Shown here in pieces: positions 8,731-16,678 of a DNA stretch of 64,000 nt; within the stretch, counting starts at the first letter, position 1; every line of letters starts with the position of its first letter. Origin of the DNA: an uncultured Muribaculaceae bacterium (GTDB lineage Bacteria > Bacteroidota > Bacteroidia > Bacteroidales > Muribaculaceae); contig CALUMH010000010.1 in NCBI GenBank assembly GCA_944321685.1, forward strand, positions 1 to 64,000. The letters are read 5' to 3'. The notes under the pieces were generated by a model. It did no database searches, had not been told where the DNA came from, and saw nothing but the letters and a program-made list of their open reading frames with translations. A program made the translations under genes and the position numbers.

Positions 8731-10593
8731 TTATTTGCGGAATTTTATTTTCTCGGTTGTCTTTCCGTTGTTGATGGTCGCGATGTAGATACCTCCGTCG
8801 AGACCTGCTACCGACAGGGTGTTGCCCATGCCGCTTAGCAGCATCTTTCCGTCGATTCCATAGATTGCAATTTGTGCATTACCGTCGGTGATGATGCTTT
8901 GCGATGCAATGTCGTAACGTGCGGCCTGTCCTGCGCCTATTTGTGCCACTCCGCTCGTTTTCGAGAATGTGGCTGTCATTTCGGTGTCGGCTTGTATGTT
9001 GAATGTATAAGTACCTTCGGCATCCACTTCTACGGCATTCCCGTTCACCGTCAGGCTTTCAAGCTCGTAGCCGTCATCGGGAGAGGCTGTGACTGTCACT
9101 TCGGTTCCGTCGTCAAGTGTGCTGCCGCTTGTCACGTTGTTGTTGGCGGCGGTCACGCTTATTGTTCCGCCCTCGCCGGCCGAGTAGGTGATGGTGAACA
9201 TTTCAATGAAATCTACTTGTATCGTGTAGCTGTCGGCAGCTATGGTGAATACAGGATTGTCAAGGTCGAGGTCGCTTGACTGGCCATCTTCGGGCTGGAT
9301 TGTGATTGCCGTCGTGCGGAAACCTTCGGCCGGAGTGGCTACTATTTCCACTTCGGTTCCGTAGGCGATGTTGTAGTAGCCGTCGGTTTTTTCAAATTCT
9401 TCGTCGCTATCGGGATCGGCGAGTATGTATGAACCGCCCTCATTTGTGCCGTTGTCGGCTGCTATTTGTGCGGTCTTTGTTGTGAATGCCACATTTATTT
9501 CGGTTGCCGATGTTACGGTGTAGGCCGAACCTTCAAACGGGTTGCCGTTGACAGTGATTGATTCTACCTCGCAGTTCTCGTCGGGAGTCGCTGTGATGGT
9601 AATTTCTGTGTCGGCCGGTAGCAGTGAGCCGCTTGTCACCTCGGTTTCGCCATTCATCACGGTTACAGAGCCGGGGCCTGTAGCGTTGATGGTCACCGTA
9701 TATTTATATGGAGCCCATTCATTCACAATGCCCTCGCCTGCAGCATTGGTGGATGACAATTTGCCTGAAAATTCCATATAATAATCGGAGTATGGGTCTT
9801 GACCTTGTTGGACTTGTGCGACATATTGCTCCCCGCCATTACCTTGGTTGGCATATTCGTTGACAGTTCCGTCGTTTTCATCAAATGAATAATATCCAGC
9901 TAAATAATCGGGAATATTGTCTGGTTGATAAGCGTATTTTAGGTCATCAATTTCTTCGATTGTGAGTGTTCGATTACAAATTTTTAGGTCATCGAAACGT
10001 GTGGCAATAGAGCCTTTGCTAGAAGTATTTGTTAAGTGGAACATTGTTTCTTCGTCCTGACGAAAAATAGTTCCCGGTTCAAATTCGTATGTTTGTGTCA
10101 ACACACCGTCATAATAGAACGCGGCTTTACCGTCAACATCGTCCACGGAAATCGCTAAAAGTACCCATTCTCGTCCTTTGGCAGCATTATTGGCTCCCGC
10201 TACAAGCTCACCGCTTTGCTCGGTTCCATATATAGAGTTATTTATTTGCATTGAAAAAGTTCCATTTAAGAGCCAAACGTCAATATTGGTTGAGTTACCA
10301 AGTGATTTGATGTTTGTAAGACCGAGGATAGGATAATTGGAGTAATTTAATTGGCCTCCAGCTCCATCTACATAAACCCAAGCCGAGATGGTGAATGCCT
10401 TGGAATCGCCTATTACGGCATCGTCCACACGCACAGTGTAATGTGTGCTATATGTGGACTGCGATTTTAACGAAATTCCGTTGCTCGGAGAGTCAGAATT
10501 TACTTCCCCCTGTGCGTAAACACTTGTGCTATAGATTGTTGCGATTGCGGCAATTAATAGCTTTAATTTGATTGATGAGTAGATTTGTTTCAT
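8731..10593 (-). CDS. Secreted LamG-domain protein with beta repeats, T9SS substrate
   Basis: 620 residues, first gene of the operon. The signal peptide covers about 1-28 (ending YAQ). Residues about 30-240 form a LamG/concanavalin A-like fold (phrases such as TISAWVYVDG and FDDLKICNRTLT are typical of these sugar- or protein-binding modules). Then come three copies of a roughly 75-residue InlB-type/bacterial repeat (each with a TITATPDEN- or TVTASPDDG-like core), and a T9SS sorting domain at about 550-620. It should be a surface or released binding protein. The 3' two thirds show the same GTC/TCG-rich codon style as the downstream genes, while the 5' LamG part (9730-10593) looks more AT-rich by eye, which could mean the module was acquired separately. 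Confidence 0.85.
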   Translation of the reverse strand: MKQIYSSIKLKLLIAAIATIYSTSVYAQGEVNSDSPSNGISLKSQSTYSTHYTVRVDDAVIGDSKAFTISAWVYVDGAGGQLNYSNYPILGLTNIKSLGNSTNIDVWLLNGTFSMQINNSIYGTEQSGELVAGANNAAKGREWVLLAISVDDVDGKAAFYYDGVLTQTYEFEPGTIFRQDEETMFHLTNTSSKGSIATRFDDLKICNRTLTIEEIDDLKYAYQPDNIPDYLAGYYSFDENDGTVNEYANQGNGGEQYVAQVQQGQDPYSDYYMEFSGKLSSTNAAGEGIVNEWAPYKYTVTINATGPGSVTVMNGETEVTSGSLLPADTEITITATPDENCEVESITVNGNPFEGSAYTVTSATEINVAFTTKTAQIAADNGTNEGGSYILADPDSDEEFEKTDGYYNIAYGTEVEIVATPAEGFRTTAITIQPEDGQSSDLDLDNPVFTIAADSYTIQVDFIEMFTITYSAGEGGTISVTAANNNVTSGSTLDDGTEVTVTASPDDGYELESLTVNGNAVEVDAEGTYTFNIQADTEMTATFSKTSGVAQIGAGQAARYDIASQSIITDGNAQIAIYGIDGKMLLSGMGNTLSVAGLDGGIYIATINNGKTTEKIKFRK

Positions 10594-10650
10594 AAGAAAA
10601 TCAATTACTGGTTATATATAGGTACGATTGAAACAATATTATTGTAATTA

Positions 10651-10685
10651 CAAAAATACGAAAAAATTTTAATTAGCCATACAAA
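10651..10685 (-). promoter_or_regulatory. Probable promoter of the T9SS operon
   Basis: On the minus strand a -7 box TATTTTTG lies at 10658-10651, with a TTTG -33 element at 10685-10682. The spacing of 23 nt is longer than the usual 19-21. Transcription would start about 50 nt before the LamG gene. Confidence 0.4.
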
Positions 10686-10854
10686 TATGCAAAAAATATG
10701 ATATTCCCAAGCGATTTTTTATGGGTGCGCACAAATATGGGTGTGGGGCCTTTGTGCAGGCTGTTTAGTTGTGGTTTGTGTAATTGAATGGGTATGATAT
10801 ATTTCGGGTTGCTGGGCTGCCGGGGAAAATTTGCTGTAAATTAGGTTTGAAAAT

Positions 10855-10886
10855 TTTGCCAGGTTGCAGATAATGTGTAACTTTGC
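10855..10886 (+). promoter_or_regulatory. rpsU promoter
   Basis: TTTG at 10855-10858, a 20-nt spacer and TAACTTTG at 10879-10886 match the Bacteroidota sigma-ABfr promoter. The start site would be near 10893, giving rpsU a leader of about 225 nt. Confidence 0.7.
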
Positions 10887-10892
10887 AACCGA

Positions 10893-11118
10893 ATTGCAGC
10901 GGTTTGGCCGTTGCGGAGCTTTTGAAATCACTAAAGAGAGAGGGGGTTGTTTCTTCCTGCAATAGTATTTATATAGAACATACATATATAAGAAAAAACG
11001 AGTAATTGGAGCTTTGGCTTGCTGTCGGGCCGGAGCGTGATGCAGGCCGGTTTCCCGGCTGGGGCGGCAGTGATTTCAAATATTAATTTTCAGAAACTTA
11101 AAAACAACCAATACGACA
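10893..11118 (+). promoter_or_regulatory. Long structured 5' leader of rpsU
   Basis: This is the transcribed part of the 525-nt gap 10594-11118. It holds a compound hairpin at 11022-11070: outer stem 11022-11027 with 11065-11070, inner GCCGG/CCGGC stem with a TTTC loop at 11046-11059. There is no Shine-Dalgarno sequence before the ATG; the last 25 nt are A-rich. A leader of this length before a 63-codon ribosomal gene suggests translational or attenuation control, but no family is recognised. The rest of the gap (10594-10854) holds only the divergent promoter of the T9SS operon. Confidence 0.35.
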
Positions 11119-11310
11119 ATGATTATAGTACAAGTAAAAGAAGGCGAGAATATCGAAAGGGCTTTGAAGAAATTCAAAAGGAAATATGAAAAGACCGGTA
11201 TCGTAAAGGAATTGCGTGCCCGTCAGGCCTTTGAAAAACCTTCGGTAACAAAGCGCAAACGCCTCATGAAAGCTATTTATGTACAGCAGTTGCACCGCAA
11301 CGAGGAATAA
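11119..11310 (+). CDS. rpsU: Small ribosomal subunit protein bS21
   Basis: 63 residues, full family length. It has the basic core ERALKKFKRKYEKTGIVKELRAR and a basic C-terminal helix. bS21 sits on the 30S platform near the 3' end of 16S rRNA; in Bacteroidota it helps hide the anti-Shine-Dalgarno sequence, which fits the scarcity of SD sequences in this window. The gene is monocistronic: it has its own promoter at 10855-10886 and a strong terminator at 11344-11378. Unlike reports from flavobacteria of an SD-bearing, autoregulated rpsU, no SD is visible here. Confidence 0.97.
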   Translation: MIIVQVKEGENIERALKKFKRKYEKTGIVKELRARQAFEKPSVTKRKRLMKAIYVQQLHRNEE

Positions 11311-11343
11311 ACCATTCTGTTAAAATATTTGGAATGAGGAATT

Positions 11344-11378
11344 AGGAGTGAGGAAATTTGTTTCCTTGCTCCTTTTTT
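11344..11378 (+). terminator. rpsU terminator
   Basis: A 13-bp stem (11344-11356 with 11361-11373, two G:T pairs), TTTG loop, followed by six T. Strong intrinsic terminator on the plus strand. Confidence 0.85.
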
Positions 11379-11420
11379 ATGCGATTTTTTTTGATAAGAA
11401 ACGGGTATTTTGCCTGTTGT

Positions 11421-11455
11421 TTTGATACATTTATTCAGGAAAGTGCCTATCTTTG
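11421..11455 (+). promoter_or_regulatory. Promoter of toxin-antitoxin pair
   Basis: TATCTTTG at 11448-11455 is a good -7 box; the nearest TTTG is at 11421-11424, a 23-nt spacer. The start site would be near 11462, about 30 nt before the antitoxin ATG. Confidence 0.5.
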
Positions 11456-11493
11456 TAGGGGCATAATTGTGTTAAATTGAAAGGAGAAGGAAT

Positions 11494-11739
11494 ATGAGGG
11501 CATCAGCAGCAATGGAAAACTTATGGTTGTATCTTCAATCGTTGCCGCGCAGCAATAAGCGATGGTTGTCGGAGCGGTTGTTAGAGGATTTGCGCCCCAA
11601 GGCAGCGGAAGAGGGCGATGAAGAATATATAAGCAAGGAAGAAGTTCTTGCCGGGATTGATGCCGGATTGAAAGACTTGAAAGAAGGAAGAATGAGGCCT
11701 GCCCGAGAATTATTAAACGAATTGCGTAATGGAATATAG
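11494..11739 (+). CDS. Putative type II antitoxin
   Basis: 81 residues, acidic in the middle (AAEEGDEEYISKEEVLAGI) with a C-terminal helix. It overlaps the next gene, a RelE/ParE-like toxin, by 11 nt. Position, size and overlap fit the antitoxin of a type II pair, as is common for unnamed antitoxins beside RelE toxins in Bacteroidota. An N-terminal SxxNKRWLSERL helix could be the DNA-binding part. The start at 11494 is chosen because it follows an AGGAG-like sequence; ATG at 11512 is the alternative. Family name not recognised. Confidence 0.65.
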   Translation: MRASAAMENLWLYLQSLPRSNKRWLSERLLEDLRPKAAEEGDEEYISKEEVLAGIDAGLKDLKEGRMRPARELLNELRNGI

Positions 11740-12073
11740 GATAAAAGCTGCAAGGTCGTTTGAGAAAGAACTTAAGAGGCTGGCTAAGCGATATGTGTCG
11801 ATGGCCGATGATTATGAGCGGTTGCTTTCGGATTTGGAAGTAAATCCACAACTTGGTACCGACCTTGGGCGCGGCCTTCGCAAAATCCGTATGGCAATAA
11901 CGTCGAAAGGGCGAGGGAAAAGCGGCGGAGCAAGGGTGATAACCTTTACGGTGGTTGTGGCTGTCGGCGAGGCCGATATAAATTTGTTGTATATCTATGA
12001 CAAGGCCGAGCGGGAAAATATAACCATGAAGGAGATAGAGGCGTTGCTTGAAAAGAACGGACTTGGGTTTTAA
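11729..12073 (+). CDS. RelE/ParE-family toxin
   Basis: 114 residues. The N-terminal helices (FEKELKRLAKRY), the LRKIRMAI strand and the C-terminal INLLYIYDKAERENI strand-helix are typical of Bacteroidota RelE/ParE toxins. Such proteins cut ribosome-bound mRNA or poison gyrase; which applies here cannot be read from sequence. It overlaps the antitoxin gene by 11 nt, so translation is coupled. No clear terminator follows; 149 nt separate it from the coiled-coil gene. Confidence 0.8.
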   Translation: MEYRIKAARSFEKELKRLAKRYVSMADDYERLLSDLEVNPQLGTDLGRGLRKIRMAITSKGRGKSGGARVITFTVVVAVGEADINLLYIYDKAERENITMKEIEALLEKNGLGF

Positions 12074-12175
12074 TCGGGAGGATTGTTAGGTGCATCTTTA
12101 CCGAGTTTTAGGCTGTTTGGTTGTGGTTGTCGTGGGTGTTAAAGGCCAATAAATGTAAAAAAATCGGTAAAAACA

Positions 12176-12205
12176 TTGTATTTTAGCATAAAACAGCTAT
12201 ATTTG
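12176..12205 (+). promoter_or_regulatory. Promoter of coiled-coil gene and zapA
   Basis: TTG at 12176-12178, a 19-nt spacer and TATATTTG at 12198-12205. The predicted start site lies about 10 nt before the ATG at 12223. Confidence 0.7.
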
Positions 12206-12222
12206 TAGAAAAATGACGAAGC

Positions 12223-12516
12223 ATGGATTCCGGACTGCAAGAAACCTTGACGCGGCTGATTGGAAAAACCGAGGTGCTTGTAGAGAAATACAATGCACTG
12301 AAAGCCGAAAAAGAAGCCATCGAAAAGGAGAATGCGGAATTAAAAGCGGGATTTGACGCAATGGCGGTACGCATCGAGCGGTTACAGCAAGAATATGATT
12401 ACATGAAACTTGCGCGCACGGTGGCTACCAATCGCGAAGAACTCGACCGCAATCGGGAAATGCTCGGCAGGTTGGTGCAGGACATCGACAAGTGCATCTC
12501 TCAATTAATGGAATGA
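12223..12516 (+). CDS. Coiled-coil protein upstream of zapA
   Basis: 97 residues, almost wholly a parallel coiled coil from about residue 8 to 90 (VEKYNALKAEKEAIEKENAE heptads). No signal peptide and no membrane segment. Four nt separate its stop from zapA, so the two are co-translated. Size, charge pattern and position suggest a ZapB-like divisome partner of ZapA, but this is inference; no ZapB-specific residues are claimed. Confidence 0.7.
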   Translation: MDSGLQETLTRLIGKTEVLVEKYNALKAEKEAIEKENAELKAGFDAMAVRIERLQQEYDYMKLARTVATNREELDRNREMLGRLVQDIDKCISQLME

Positions 12517-12520
12517 TGCC

Positions 12521-12820
12521 ATGGCAGCAGCGGAGAGCAAAGAGATATGGATTCGCATAGCCGGCTTGGACCAGTTCAAGGTGAACTTAAGGGATAAAGC
12601 CGAAGAAAAGGCGTATCGGGATGCCGAAAAAATGCTAAACGACGTGTGGCGCAAATATGCCGCCAGGTTCAGAGACAAGCGTTCCAACGAAGGCATCATG
12701 GCTATGGTGGCATTTAAGTTTGCTTGGACCGTGGTAGCGGCAAATGCCCGGAACGAGGCTGTGGCAAGTTTTTTGAAAGAATTTGAACGACAACTCGACG
12801 AAATTGTTGTAAAGATATAA
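12521..12820 (+). CDS. zapA: Cell division protein ZapA
   Basis: 99 residues. The N-terminal strand (IWIRIAGLDQFKVNL) and the long C-terminal helix match the ZapA family, which bundles FtsZ filaments at mid-cell. The family's helix phrase 'MAMVAFKFAWTV' is present at about 68-79. It follows the coiled-coil gene by 4 nt. The 285-nt gap downstream carries a structured region that may be 6S RNA; in proteobacteria zapA also lies beside the 6S gene ssrS. Confidence 0.85.
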   Translation: MAAAESKEIWIRIAGLDQFKVNLRDKAEEKAYRDAEKMLNDVWRKYAARFRDKRSNEGIMAMVAFKFAWTVVAANARNEAVASFLKEFERQLDEIVVKI

Positions 12821-12835
12821 GCACTGGAAAGATAA

Positions 12836-13063
12836 CCGCGCACGTTGAGGTGTGGCATAATGCAAGTGTGCGCCGTGTACGCGTTGGATGAATGGCGGCG
12901 TGTCTGTTCCCGAAACGGGAAATGGCGTAATTGCGCATTGCGGTCGAAGCCGTATGCATATATACCCCCCATCAAGTGTGTGGCATTAAGATAAAAGCGG
13001 AACGAGATTTTTACCTGCACCGGTAGGCGTTAAAGGGTGGCGGCAATCGCCCTTGTGCGTCGG
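12836..13063 (+). ncRNA. Candidate structured RNA, possibly 6S RNA
   Basis: The 285-nt gap between zapA and rny folds by eye into a closed rod. The closing stem is 12836-12843 with 13055-13063 (8 bp, one bulged T). An inner arm pairs CCGTG..CGC near 12872 with GCG..TGCGG near 12935-12945, and a perfect apical hairpin TTCCCG-AAA-CGGGAA lies at 12907-12921. A second hairpin lies at 13033-13054. Eight T follow at 13073-13080. The length of 228 nt and the zapA neighbour suit 6S RNA, but I cannot score it against a covariance model; an rny leader is the alternative. Confidence 0.35.
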
Positions 13064-13105
13064 TCGGTGTGATTTTTTTTATATATACTTTAACAAAACA
13101 ACAAA

Positions 13106-14647
13106 ATGGACATTATACTGTTAATTGTTTCTATCGTGGTAAGCCTTGCAGTGGGTGCTGTGGTGGCAATTGCCATATCGCGACGTATCGACAAGGCCAA
13201 GGGCCGGGGGATTATAGAAGAAGCCACCCGTGAGGCCGAGATGATAAAGAAAAACAAAATTATCGAGGCCAAGGAAGCCGAAATGGAAATAAAGTCGGAA
13301 GCCGAGAAGATTGCGAATGCTCGCCTGTCGAAGGTGCAGACTGCCGAAGCCAAGTTGAAACAGCGTGAAATGCAGATGAACCAGCAGCAATCGGAGTTGC
13401 AGCGGAAGAAAAATGAGGTTGACTCGATGAAGAGTAATCTTGAGAACCAACTTGCCCTTGTCGATAACAAGCAAGCCGAGCTCGACAAGATGCAACGTAA
13501 TATCCAGGAGACACTGGAGCATGTATCGGGATTGTCGGCCGAGGAAGCCAAGGAAAAACTCGTGGAGTCGCTCAAAGACGAGGCAAAAACTGCCGCCGCA
13601 TCGTATATCAATGACATAATGGACGATGCCAAGATGACGGCCAACAGGGAGGCCAAGCGTATAGTGGTGCAGACCATACAACGTGTGGCCACCGAGACGG
13701 CAATCGAAAACGCGGTGACCGTTTTCCACATCGACAGTGACGAGATAAAAGGCCGCATCATAGGCCGCGAAGGCCGCAACATACGTGCGCTTGAGGCTGC
13801 AACCGGCATTGAAATCATTGTTGACGATACGCCTGAGGCGATAGTGCTTTCGGGGTTTGACCCGGTGCGTCGCGAGATTGCCCGTCTTGCATTGCACCAA
13901 CTTGTGGCCGACGGCCGCATACACCCTGCCCGCATCGAGGAGGTGGTTGCCAAGGTGCGCAAGCAGGTGGAAGAAGAAATCATAGAGACCGGCAAGCGCA
14001 CTGCCATCGACCTTGGCATACACGGATTGCACCCCGAGCTGATACGCCTCGTGGGCAAGATGAAATACCGGTCGAGCTACGGGCAAAACTTGTTGCAACA
14101 CTCTCGCGAGACGGCCAATTTGTGTGCAATCATGGCATCGGAACTCGGACTTAATCCCAAGAAGGCTCGCCGTGCAGGATTGTTGCACGACATAGGCAAA
14201 GTGCCCGATGAAGAACCTGAATTGCCGCACGCATTGCTGGGTATGAAACTTGCCGAGAAGTATAAGGAGAAACCCGACATTTGCAATGCCATAGGCGCAC
14301 ACCACGATGAAGAAGAGGCCACCAGCCTGCTTGCTCCGATAGTGCAAGTGTGCGATGCCATATCGGGAGCCCGCCCGGGAGCCCGCCGAGAGGTGGTGGA
14401 GGCATACATCAAGCGTCTTAACGACCTTGAGCAACTTGCCTTGTCATATCCGGGCGTGATAAAGACTTATGCCATTCAGGCAGGCCGCGAATTGCGCGTG
14501 ATAGTGGGAGCCGACAAGATCGACGATGCCCAGACCGAGAAACTGTCGGCCGAAATAGCCAAGAAGATACAAGATGAGATGACTTATCCGGGACAGGTGA
14601 GGATAACCGTTATCCGTGAAACCCGTGCCGTAAGTTTTGCAAAATAA
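13106..14647 (+). CDS. rny: Ribonuclease Y
   Basis: 513 residues, normal length. Residues about 3-25 are a membrane anchor; a long charged coiled coil follows (about 30-165); the KH domain carries [15 protein letters not shown] (about 215-230); the HD domain has H..HD with LLHDIGK and AHHDEEEA. RNase Y starts mRNA decay by endonuclease cuts at the inner membrane. It is 6 nt upstream of ricT, whose product in Bacillus is part of the Y-complex (RicT/RicF/RicA) that directs RNase Y, so the operon supports a working partnership in this lineage. Confidence 0.97.
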   Translation: MDIILLIVSIVVSLAVGAVVAIAISRRIDKAKGRGIIEEATREAEMIKKNKIIEAKEAEMEIKSEAEKIANARLSKVQTAEAKLKQREMQMNQQQSELQRKKNEVDSMKSNLENQLALVDNKQAELDKMQRNIQETLEHVSGLSAEEAKEKLVESLKDEAKTAAASYINDIMDDAKMTANREAKRIVVQTIQRVATETAIENAVTVFHIDSDEIKGRIIGREGRNIRALEAATGIEIIVDDTPEAIVLSGFDPVRREIARLALHQLVADGRIHPARIEEVVAKVRKQVEEEIIETGKRTAIDLGIHGLHPELIRLVGKMKYRSSYGQNLLQHSRETANLCAIMASELGLNPKKARRAGLLHDIGKVPDEEPELPHALLGMKLAEKYKEKPDICNAIGAHHDEEEATSLLAPIVQVCDAISGARPGARREVVEAYIKRLNDLEQLALSYPGVIKTYAIQAGRELRVIVGADKIDDAQTEKLSAEIAKKIQDEMTYPGQVRITVIRETRAVSFAK

Positions 14648-14653
14648 CAGGAG

Positions 14654-16108
14654 ATGAACGACAACGATAAAGAAAAAACGGCCGAAGCCCGTGACGAGGT
14701 GCAGGAAGCGAAAAATGCGGCTTGCTGCCACCCAGGGCGTGACTTACGCAGCAAGCTGCACAGTTACAATTGGCTTGACGATGTGCCCGGCAATTTCAAC
14801 GACGGCGACATCGTGGAAGTGTCGTTCAAAAACACCCGCCGCGGATTTTACCGCAACAGCCAGCATTTGCCTTTGGCGATAGGCGACCTTGTTGCCGTCG
14901 AGGCCAATCCGGGTCACGACATAGGTCGCGTGTCGATGACGGGCAGGCTGGTGAAGTTGCAGATGAAACGTGTGAATTTGCGCCCCGATGCCGAGATTTT
15001 GCGCGTGTTCCGCAAGGCGAAACCCAACGACATTGCCCGCTACGAGGAAGCCAAGGCAAAGGAAGTTGACACGATGATACGCTCCCGCAAGATTGCCGAG
15101 GATCTCAAACTCAACATGAAAATCGGCGACGTGGAATACCAGGGCGACGGTAATAAAGCCATATTTTATTATATCGCCGACGAGCGTGTCGATTTCCGCC
15201 AATTGATAAAAGTGCTTGCCGAGGCGTTTAAGGTTCGCATCGAGATGAAGCAGATAGGTGCACGGCAAGAGGCCGGCCGCATAGGCGGCATAGGCCCTTG
15301 TGGGAGGCCTTTGTGCTGTTCGAGCTGGATGACCAACTTTGTGTCGGTGGCCACAAGTGCGGCCCGGTATCAGGATATTTCGCTTAATCCGCAAAAACTG
15401 GCAGGACAATGCGCTAAATTGAAATGTTGCATGAATTTCGAGGTTGACTGTTATGCCGAAGTGGCAAAGAAACTGCCGCCTAAGGATGTGAGGCTCGAAA
15501 CCAAGGATGCGACATATTATCATTTCAAGACCGACATTTTGAAGCAGGAAATGACTTATTCGACCAGCAAGTCGTCTCCCGATAACCTTGTCACGCTTTC
15601 GGCCGAAAGGGTTTTTGAGGTTATTGCTTTGAACAAAAACGGTGTCAAGCCTGAGAAATTGGCTCTTGACAACGCCGAGCGCGAGTTTGAACGGAAAGCG
15701 TTCGGTGATATCATAGAGCAGGCCGACGTCACTCGTTTCGACAAAGTTAAGCGAAAGAAAAACAAAAATAACAAGAAACGTCAGCAATCACGACCTGCGG
15801 ATAACGGAGGCGACGGTGCCGACAACAGGCAGCAAGGTTCGTCCAAGCCAAACAGGCCGCAGCAACAGCCGCGTAAGCCGCAGCAAGGCGGCAATAATAA
15901 TCAGCCGGGCGGCAATCGCAGGGAGAACAATACTGCCGAAGGGCAGGATGGCGGTAACCGCAAGCCGCAGCAACAAGGTAACCGCCGTAACAATAACCGT
16001 CAGCAGCAGCGTAAAGGAAACGGTAACAATAATGGTGGCAACAGGCCGCAGAATGCCGACCGTGACAAGGGAAATTCTCCCGCACCGGCAGGGCAGGGCG
16101 AAAATTGA
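14654..16108 (+). CDS. ricT: PSP1-domain protein RicT (YaaT)
   Basis: 484 residues. The PSP1 core (about 60-330) contains two cysteine clusters, GPCGRPLCCSSW and CAKLKCCMNF, the likely iron-sulfur ligands known from RicT. It should act as a specificity factor for RNase Y, matching its place 6 nt after rny; an AGGAG sequence precedes the ATG. From about residue 370 to the end the protein is a low-complexity tail rich in Q, N, R, G and P, well beyond the family core. The N-terminal 45 residues are also variable with a CC pair. In many Bacteroides relatives gldH follows; here it does not. Confidence 0.9.
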   Translation: MNDNDKEKTAEARDEVQEAKNAACCHPGRDLRSKLHSYNWLDDVPGNFNDGDIVEVSFKNTRRGFYRNSQHLPLAIGDLVAVEANPGHDIGRVSMTGRLVKLQMKRVNLRPDAEILRVFRKAKPNDIARYEEAKAKEVDTMIRSRKIAEDLKLNMKIGDVEYQGDGNKAIFYYIADERVDFRQLIKVLAEAFKVRIEMKQIGARQEAGRIGGIGPCGRPLCCSSWMTNFVSVATSAARYQDISLNPQKLAGQCAKLKCCMNFEVDCYAEVAKKLPPKDVRLETKDATYYHFKTDILKQEMTYSTSKSSPDNLVTLSAERVFEVIALNKNGVKPEKLALDNAEREFERKAFGDIIEQADVTRFDKVKRKKNKNNKKRQQSRPADNGGDGADNRQQGSSKPNRPQQQPRKPQQGGNNNQPGGNRRENNTAEGQDGGNRKPQQQGNRRNNNRQQQRKGNGNNNGGNRPQNADRDKGNSPAPAGQGEN

Positions 16109-16157
16109 TTTCGGCTTGAAGAAGGTGTGTTTTTGACTATAAAAACTGCCGTGGCTG

Positions 16158-16188
16158 CTTGGTAATTATATGCCTATTTGTTATTTTT
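16158..16188 (+). promoter_or_regulatory. Promoter of the split small membrane-protein gene
   Basis: TTG at 16158-16160, a 20-nt spacer and TATTTTTG at 16181-16188, placing the start site some 12 nt before the ATG at 16207. Confidence 0.55.
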
Positions 16189-16206
16189 GAAGAAAAATTA
16201 ATTCGT

Positions 16207-16386
16207 ATGGATTTGTCTGACATATTGCCGTTGCTGATTATCGTGGGCGGCGCATTGATAAGCCTTGTGGGCAAATCCTCAAAAGGGAAGCCTGCCGAGG
16301 AAAAACCGGTAGGGCACCGTCCTCAGGCGGAAATCCCTCCCATACCGGCTCCGATGCCTGCCGACACGCGGTGGGATATGATTTGA
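16207..16386 (+). CDS. Small single-pass membrane protein (N-terminal part of a split gene?)
   Basis: 59 residues: one membrane helix (LLPLLIIVGGALISLVG), then a basic and proline-rich stretch, stopping soon after PADTR. Bacteroidales often carry one hypothetical protein with such a helix at the front and a C-terminal phrase like RKAVIYSEIL. Here the matching C-terminal phrase lies in the next, overlapping frame, so this may be the front half of a frameshifted gene. The chosen ATG follows a promoter at 16158-16188. Function unknown. Confidence 0.55.
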   Translation: MDLSDILPLLIIVGGALISLVGKSSKGKPAEEKPVGHRPQAEIPPIPAPMPADTRWDMI

Positions 16387-16661
16387 TTGACGATTGGATA
16401 CCTTCGAATGACAAGTCTCCGTTGCCCGGCGAGGTGGCAGGAAAGCAAAAGAAGCAATCCCAAACATGGGAACTTGAAGGACAACGCTCCACCATTGCCG
16501 GCGAAAAAAAGACGGCAGAGCCGCAACAGCCAACCGCGGTATGTGAGCCTACGGCAGCGGGCGATCCCAATTATGCCATTGCCGAAGATAGTGATGGAGT
16601 CACTCCGCAAGACTGGCGCAAGGCCATAATTGCATATGAAATATTGAAAACCAAGTTTTAA
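16371..16661 (+). CDS. C-terminal part of the split membrane-protein gene
   Basis: 96 codons in the -1 frame relative to the upstream gene, overlapping its end by 16 nt. A GTG at 16371 is the only early start. The product is acidic and low complexity and ends in DWRKAIIAYEILKTKF, resembling the conserved tail of a Bacteroidales hypothetical family. A one-base deletion near 16368-16384 would explain the split; a separate, translationally coupled gene is the alternative. No slippery heptamer for programmed frameshifting is visible. Confidence 0.45.
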   Translation: MGYDLIDDWIPSNDKSPLPGEVAGKQKKQSQTWELEGQRSTIAGEKKTAEPQQPTAVCEPTAAGDPNYAIAEDSDGVTPQDWRKAIIAYEILKTKF

Positions 16662-16678
16662 CCATAAAGTAACTTATT

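Noticed and set aside
13121-14434. 437-codon open frame on the minus strand opposite rny
   Set aside because: It mirrors the rny codon pattern, has no family match or start signals, and rny is certain.
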